From assembly GCA_030041195.1 (NCBI GenBank), contig JASHOI010000342.1, forward strand, positions 1-44,724: DNA of 44,724 nt, in the 5' to 3' direction. The position numbers and the translations under genes were made by a program. Every line of letters begins with the position of its first letter. Positions within the stretch are counted from its first letter, which is position 1. Shown in pieces: positions 41,315-44,724 of this stretch. A model generated the notes under the pieces. The model searched no databases and was not told where the DNA came from. It saw only the letters and a program-made list of their open reading frames with translations. Origin of the DNA: Streptosporangiaceae bacterium (GTDB lineage Bacteria; Actinomycetota; Actinomycetes; Streptosporangiales; Streptosporangiaceae).

Positions 41315-42763
41315 ATGCTGCCTGTTCACGACCTCAGAGACCCGCGTGGGTTGCGGACCGACGCGCCGCTGCTCGACGCCTGGCTGACGTTCACCGACCG
41401 GGTGGAAGCCGGCGGCCTGACGCCGATGATCACGCCCGGGCACAAGCAGCGCCGCGATCTTGTCGGGTCGGTGGTCGCGGGCGACGCGCCGCTGTACGGG
41501 GCGCTGGACACGATCAAGCACGCGGACGTGCTGCGGGTGGACGGCGAGGCGCGGGCGGCCAGGCTGTGGGGGGCCGACTGGTGCCGGTTCGCCGTCGCCG
41601 GCTCCACGCACGGCAACCAGACACTCGCGCTCGCCGTCGGCTCGCCCGGCCAGGAGGTCATCATCACCCGGATCCTGCACCGGTCCCTGCTGCTCGGGCT
41701 GGTCCTTGCCGGGCTGCGCCCGGTGTGGGTGCGGCCGGAGATGGATCCGGGGTCCGGGCTGCCCGCCGCGGTCGCCGTGGACACCGTGCGCGCGGCACTG
41801 GCCGCGCACCCGGCCGCCTGCGCGGTCTTCCTTGGCGATCCCTCGTACGTGGGAACCATCGGCGACCTGGCGGGCCACGCGGCCGCCGCGCACGAGGCCG
41901 GGGTCCCGCTGATCGTGGACGCCGCCTGGGCCGCGCACCTCGGCTTCCACCCCGACCTCCCGCTGCACGCGATCGGCGCCGGCGCGGACGCGATGGTGAC
42001 CAGCGCGCACAAGGCACTGCCGGCCTACACGCAGGCCGCTCTGGTGCTGGCCAGGACAGAGCGGCTGGACCCGGCACGGCTGGACCGGGCGTTCGACGCC
42101 ACGCACACCACCAGCCCGGCCGGCTCGATCATGGCGAGCACCGACGCGGCGCGGGCGCTGCTGGCGCGAGATGGCAAGGACCTGTGCGCCCGGCTGCTGC
42201 GCGGCGTGACCGCGGCCCGCCGCCGGCTGCGGCAGGTCCCGGGGCTCGACGTCCTCGACGGGCCCGGCGTGGATCCGACCAAGCTGGTTGTGCTGCTGGC
42301 CGGGACCGGCGCACACGGCGCGGCCATCGAGGCGGACCTGAGCGCGGCCGGTATGCCGGTGGAGATGGCCGACCGCGACACCGTGGTCCCGATCGTCACG
42401 CTCGCCGACGACGAGGATCAGATCGCCGCGTTCGCCGATGTCCTCGCCGCATCGGTGCAGCGGCATCGCGGCGCGCCACGGCGCCCGGCCGCGGGCGCGG
42501 CGTGGACGGTGGTCCCGGAAACGGTGCTCGCGCCGCGGGAGGCGTTCTTCGCCCCGAACGAGACCGTTCCCGCCGACGCCGCCGTCGGCCGGGTCAGCGC
42601 CGAACTGATCGCGCCCTACCCACCCGGCGTCCCGGTGCTCGCGCCCGGAGAGCTGATCACCTCTGCCGCCCTCGACGCGCTCCGCGAGGTGCACGCCGAC
42701 GGCGGCCGGATCGCGTATGCCGCGGATCCGACGCTCGCCACGCTCCAGGTCATCAGCACCTAA
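41315..42763 (+). CDS. SpeA-type Orn/Lys/Arg decarboxylase family protein
   Basis: The protein has 482 residues with an aminotransferase-like PLP fold of the Gram-positive SpeA/YaaO type. GLTPMITPGHKQR is the typical entry. FAVAGSTHGNQTLAL binds cofactor phosphate, PLIVDAAWAAHLGFHP holds the cofactor Asp, and TSAHKALPAYTQAA contains the PLP-binding Lys. The short C-terminal domain has LIAPYPPGVPVLAPGE. It would decarboxylate arginine, lysine or ornithine to a polyamine precursor. Starts at 41294 (GTG), 41300 and 41315 (ATG) are all in frame; 41315 is used because GGGCGG precedes it, but the choice is uncertain. Confidence 0.87.
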   Translation: MLPVHDLRDPRGLRTDAPLLDAWLTFTDRVEAGGLTPMITPGHKQRRDLVGSVVAGDAPLYGALDTIKHADVLRVDGEARAARLWGADWCRFAVAGSTHGNQTLALAVGSPGQEVIITRILHRSLLLGLVLAGLRPVWVRPEMDPGSGLPAAVAVDTVRAALAAHPAACAVFLGDPSYVGTIGDLAGHAAAAHEAGVPLIVDAAWAAHLGFHPDLPLHAIGAGADAMVTSAHKALPAYTQAALVLARTERLDPARLDRAFDATHTTSPAGSIMASTDAARALLARDGKDLCARLLRGVTAARRRLRQVPGLDVLDGPGVDPTKLVVLLAGTGAHGAAIEADLSAAGMPVEMADRDTVVPIVTLADDEDQIAAFADVLAASVQRHRGAPRRPAAGAAWTVVPETVLAPREAFFAPNETVPADAAVGRVSAELIAPYPPGVPVLAPGELITSAALDALREVHADGGRIAYAADPTLATLQVIST

Positions 42764-42777
42764 ACCAGCCAGTGGCC

Positions 42778-43236
42778 CTATTCGGCCGCCCACGGGAGCG
42801 GGCGGGTCATGACCATCATCGGCACGCCGGGACCGGCATAGTCGTCGGCCTGCCGGACGTCGAAGCCGAGCCGCCGGTGGAACCCGACGGACCCGGTGTT
42901 GGCCACGCTGGTGATCGCCTTGAGCCGGTCCGCTCCGTGCGCGGCCACGGCGACGGCGAACGCCCGGTACAGGGCCTCGCCGCAGCCCGCGCCGCGCGCC
43001 GAATCGCGCACCGCGACCGCGTGGATGTAGCCGAGCCGCCGCGGCGCGGGGAACCCGATCAGGTAACCGGCGATCCGGCCGTCCGAGCCGCGCATGGTCA
43101 GGCAGGTGTCGCCGAACTCCTGGACGAACACCTGCTGGTGCAGGTGGCGCATGTCGCGGCCGCCCCAGAACCGGTCGAGCTCGGCCAGCACCGCGGCCAG
43201 GTCGGGCAGGGTCATCGGCTCGATCACTGTCTCCAT
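42778..43236 (-). CDS. GNAT family N-acetyltransferase
   Basis: The protein has 152 residues. The GNAT fold shows AGYLIGFPAPRRLGYIHAVAVRDSARGAGCGEALYRAF, with the acetyl-CoA binding loop (R/Q)-x-x-G-x-G/A as RGAGCG. It continues with DRLKAITSVANTGSVGFHRRLGF, the standard motif B region. The substrate is unknown. The ATG at 43236 has AGGATGG upstream; longer versions lack coding signal. It is convergent with the decarboxylase gene, 14 bases apart. Confidence 0.9.
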   Translation of the reverse strand: METVIEPMTLPDLAAVLAELDRFWGGRDMRHLHQQVFVQEFGDTCLTMRGSDGRIAGYLIGFPAPRRLGYIHAVAVRDSARGAGCGEALYRAFAVAVAAHGADRLKAITSVANTGSVGFHRRLGFDVRQADDYAGPGVPMMVMTRPLPWAAE

Positions 43237-43339
43237 GGCCGACCATCCTGCGGGCCGCAGCAGGCTCGCCACAACTCGGTATGGCGCCGGCGCTCTGCGA
43301 GAATCGTGGGCGGCGCCGAGCCGAGCCAGGGAGGCGGGC

Positions 43340-43795
43340 ATGTCGTTTGCGATGAGCGTTGCCGAGCGGGAGCACTTCCTCGCCGGGGTGCACGTCGGGG
43401 TGCTGAGCGTCGCCGTGAAGGGGCAGGGGGAGGCGGGCGGGTCCGAGCGAGCGCCGCTCGCCGCGCCGGTCTGGTACGACTACCGGCCCGGCGGCCGGGT
43501 CAGCGTGATCACCGGCCGTTCGTCGCGCAAGGGCGTGGCGCTGGCCGCGGCCGGCCGGATGAGCCTCTGCGCCCAGGACGAGAACCCGCCGTACCGGTAC
43601 GTCACCGTTGAGGGGCCGGTCGAGATCGAGGAGCTCGATCCCGCGGAGCGGCTGGCCATGGCCCGCCGCTACCTCGGCGACGAGGGCGGCGAGCAGTATG
43701 TGGCCAGTAATCCCGACCCGGCCAGCGAGAACGTGATGATCCGGATGCGCCCGGAACACTGGCTGACCGTCGACTACGGAAAGCGGCCGCTCTAG
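43340..43795 (+). CDS. PPOX-class pyridoxamine 5'-phosphate oxidase-like protein
   Basis: The protein has 151 residues with the split-barrel flavin-binding fold. MSVAEREHFLAGVHVGVLSVAV is the usual start of F420- or FMN-binding PPOX proteins of actinomycetes. APVWYDYRPGGRVSVITGRSSRKGVALAAAGRMSLC and YVTVEGPVEIEEL follow the family order. It probably binds a deazaflavin or flavin and reduces an unknown substrate. The ATG at 43340 has AGGGAGG about 7 bases upstream. It is divergent from the acetyltransferase. Confidence 0.88.
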   Translation: MSFAMSVAEREHFLAGVHVGVLSVAVKGQGEAGGSERAPLAAPVWYDYRPGGRVSVITGRSSRKGVALAAAGRMSLCAQDENPPYRYVTVEGPVEIEELDPAERLAMARRYLGDEGGEQYVASNPDPASENVMIRMRPEHWLTVDYGKRPL

Positions 43796-43871
43796 CGGTT
43801 CGGAAACGTCCGGTGCCTGCCGGACAAAACCACATCGCTATTTGCCGCCATGGGCGTGCGATGCTGAGGGG

Positions 43872-44612
43872 ATGGTGGGTGGGCACGGGGTGTGGGTGCG
43901 GTTTGATGAGGGGCTGTGGTTCTTCCTCGTGCCGCGTAACCGGGGCACGGCGGGGGTTGAGGTTGGCTACGACGGGACGTCGACCGTGGGGCACCTGGTC
44001 GAGTCGCTCGGGGTGCCGCTGACCGAGGTCGGCGCGATCGCGGTCAACGGCCGTCCGGCCCCGGCCTCGGCCCGGCCCGGCGACGGGGACGTGGTGGAGG
44101 TCGGACCGGTGACCAGGCCGCAGCGGGTGCCCGGCGGGCCGCTCCGGTTCCTGCTCGACGTGCACCTGGGCACCCTGGCCAGGAGGTTGCGGCTGCTCGG
44201 CGTCGACACGGGCTACTCCAACGATGCCGACGACGACCAGTTGATCGCGCAGGCCAACGAGCAGGACCGGGTGCTGCTGACCCAGGACCGCGGCCTGCTG
44301 CGTCGCCGGAGCCTGCGCCGCGGCGGCTACGTCCGCGGCGCGAGCCCCGACGAGCAGCTCTCAGACGTGCTGGACCGGTTCGCGCCGCCGCTGGCCCCGT
44401 GGACCATCTGCACCGCGTGCAACGGCCGGCTGGCCGCGGTGCCCAAGACCGACGTCGAGCAGGATCTGCAGCCGGGCACCCGCCGGACGTACACGGTGTT
44501 CGCGCGCTGCGCGGACTGCGGCCGCGTCTACTGGCGCGGAGCGCACAGCCGGCGGCTCGAGGGCATCGTCGACGCGGCGACGCGAACCTCAGCGGCTCAG
44601 CAAAGCCGTTGA
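43872..44612 (+). CDS. Mut7-C ubiquitin-like / Mut7-C PIN-type RNase domain protein
   Basis: The protein has 246 residues. The N-terminal part (residues about 5-85) is a small beta-grasp, ubiquitin/ThiS-like domain: VEVGYDGTSTVGHLVESLGVPLTEVGAIAVNG and DVVEVGP. The Mut7-C domain starts at FLLDVHLGTLARRLRLLGVDTGYSNDADD, with PIN-like acidic residues in FLLDVHLG, NDADDD and LLTQDRGLL. It ends with a zinc ribbon of CTACNGRL and CADCGRVYW (Cys-x2-Cys twice). It is thought to be a nuclease of RNA metabolism, but the target is unknown. ATG 43872 leads into the domain; GAGGGG lies just upstream. Its end overlaps the next gene. Confidence 0.87.
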   Translation: MVGGHGVWVRFDEGLWFFLVPRNRGTAGVEVGYDGTSTVGHLVESLGVPLTEVGAIAVNGRPAPASARPGDGDVVEVGPVTRPQRVPGGPLRFLLDVHLGTLARRLRLLGVDTGYSNDADDDQLIAQANEQDRVLLTQDRGLLRRRSLRRGGYVRGASPDEQLSDVLDRFAPPLAPWTICTACNGRLAAVPKTDVEQDLQPGTRRTYTVFARCADCGRVYWRGAHSRRLEGIVDAATRTSAAQQSR

Positions 44613-44724
44613 GCTTCGGCGGCCCGCGCGGCCGCCTCGTCGGCGAGCCGCGCGGCGCGGGCGGGCCGGCCGTCGTCCGGCCCGTCGGCCAGGTTGATGC
44701 CGACCAGGACGGCCGCGGCCCTGG
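44597..44724 (-). CDS. C-terminal end of an unidentified protein (5' end outside window)
   Basis: The frame is open from the window edge to a TGA at 44597-44599 and codes for about 42 residues. It contains AAVLVGINLADG, then Ala/Arg-rich helix, and ends in AEAQRLC. Third-position GC is as expected for a gene. It is convergent with the Mut7-C gene and overlaps its last 16 bases. The fragment is too short to identify. Confidence 0.4.
   Translation of the reverse strand, partial: RAAAVLVGINLADGPDDGRPARAARLADEAAARAAEAQRLC

Noticed and set aside
41237..43759. Very long minus-strand open frame extending the DUF4261 protein to over 1,100 residues
   Set aside because: It is antisense to the decarboxylase and PPOX genes and has low-complexity Arg/Gly/His composition typical of high-GC shadow frames. 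Only the part from the ATG at 41236 looks like protein.

Overview
The window is very GC-rich, with strong G/C bias at third codon positions, GTG and TTG starts, many 1-4 bp start/stop overlaps, a conservon (CvnA-D), a DUF3040 protein and split xanthine dehydrogenase subunits. This points to a filamentous or soil member of the Actinomycetota. No rRNA, tRNA, CRISPR array, integrase or transposase was found.

Layout. (1) 1-4.8 kb: the 3' end of a class C beta-lactamase-type serine hydrolase, a small membrane protein, an RpiR/MurR regulator with a SIS domain, a divergent pair of a small protein and an XRE regulator, and a GyrI-like protein. (2) 4.8-6.7 kb: a secreted family 53 galactanase with an N-terminal discoidin-like domain. 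It sits behind a promoter whose operator is a perfect LacI-type palindrome. (3) 6.7-13.5 kb: a TetR gene divergent from the first half of a purine-degradation operon: NCS1 permease, OHCU decarboxylase, HIU hydrolase, urate oxidase, the FAD and 2Fe-2S subunits of xanthine dehydrogenase, and an 8-oxoguanine/guanine deaminase. (4) 13.5-29.7 kb: an unrelated block of about 16 kb. It holds a decayed LigJ-like amidohydrolase, a conservon (NIT-domain sensor kinase, roadblock, DUF742, GTPase), two IclR regulators, a MetE-like zinc methyltransferase, an RraA-type aldolase, a DUF3040 protein, an ACMSD-like amidohydrolase, a LigB-type extradiol dioxygenase, a LigJ-like hydratase and a three-gene ABC importer. 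(5) 29.7-36.5 kb: the second half of the purine pathway: the molybdenum subunit of xanthine dehydrogenase, a CitE/HpcH-like protein of unknown function, allantoinase, allantoicase and an LLM flavin oxidoreductase. (6) 36.5-44.7 kb: ordinary chromosomal genes: GH15 hydrolase, GMC (choline dehydrogenase-like) oxidoreductase, DUF4261 protein with tandem repeats, SpeA-type decarboxylase, acetyltransferase, PPOX-family protein, a ubiquitin-like/Mut7-C protein and the 3' end of one more gene.

How the genes work together. Regions 3 and 5 form an almost complete route from imported purine, xanthine or 8-oxoguanine through urate, HIU, OHCU, allantoin and allantoate to ureidoglycolate plus urea. The CitE-like protein is the only local candidate for the ureidoglycolate or glyoxylate step. 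Region 4 carries dioxygenase, 4-oxalomesaconate hydratase-like and HMG/CHA aldolase-like genes. These three steps are enough to take gallate, or a related trihydroxybenzoate, to pyruvate and oxaloacetate. A decarboxylase-like protein, a MetE-like methyl or alkyl transferase, an importer and IclR regulators accompany them. I regard this block as the best candidate for an undescribed catabolic system. Two copies of an ATTCC-N7-GGAAT palindrome, one before the decayed hydratase and one in the MetE-like/aldolase divergent promoter, suggest a shared regulon. Product names rest on motif and family recognition by eye; no database search was run.
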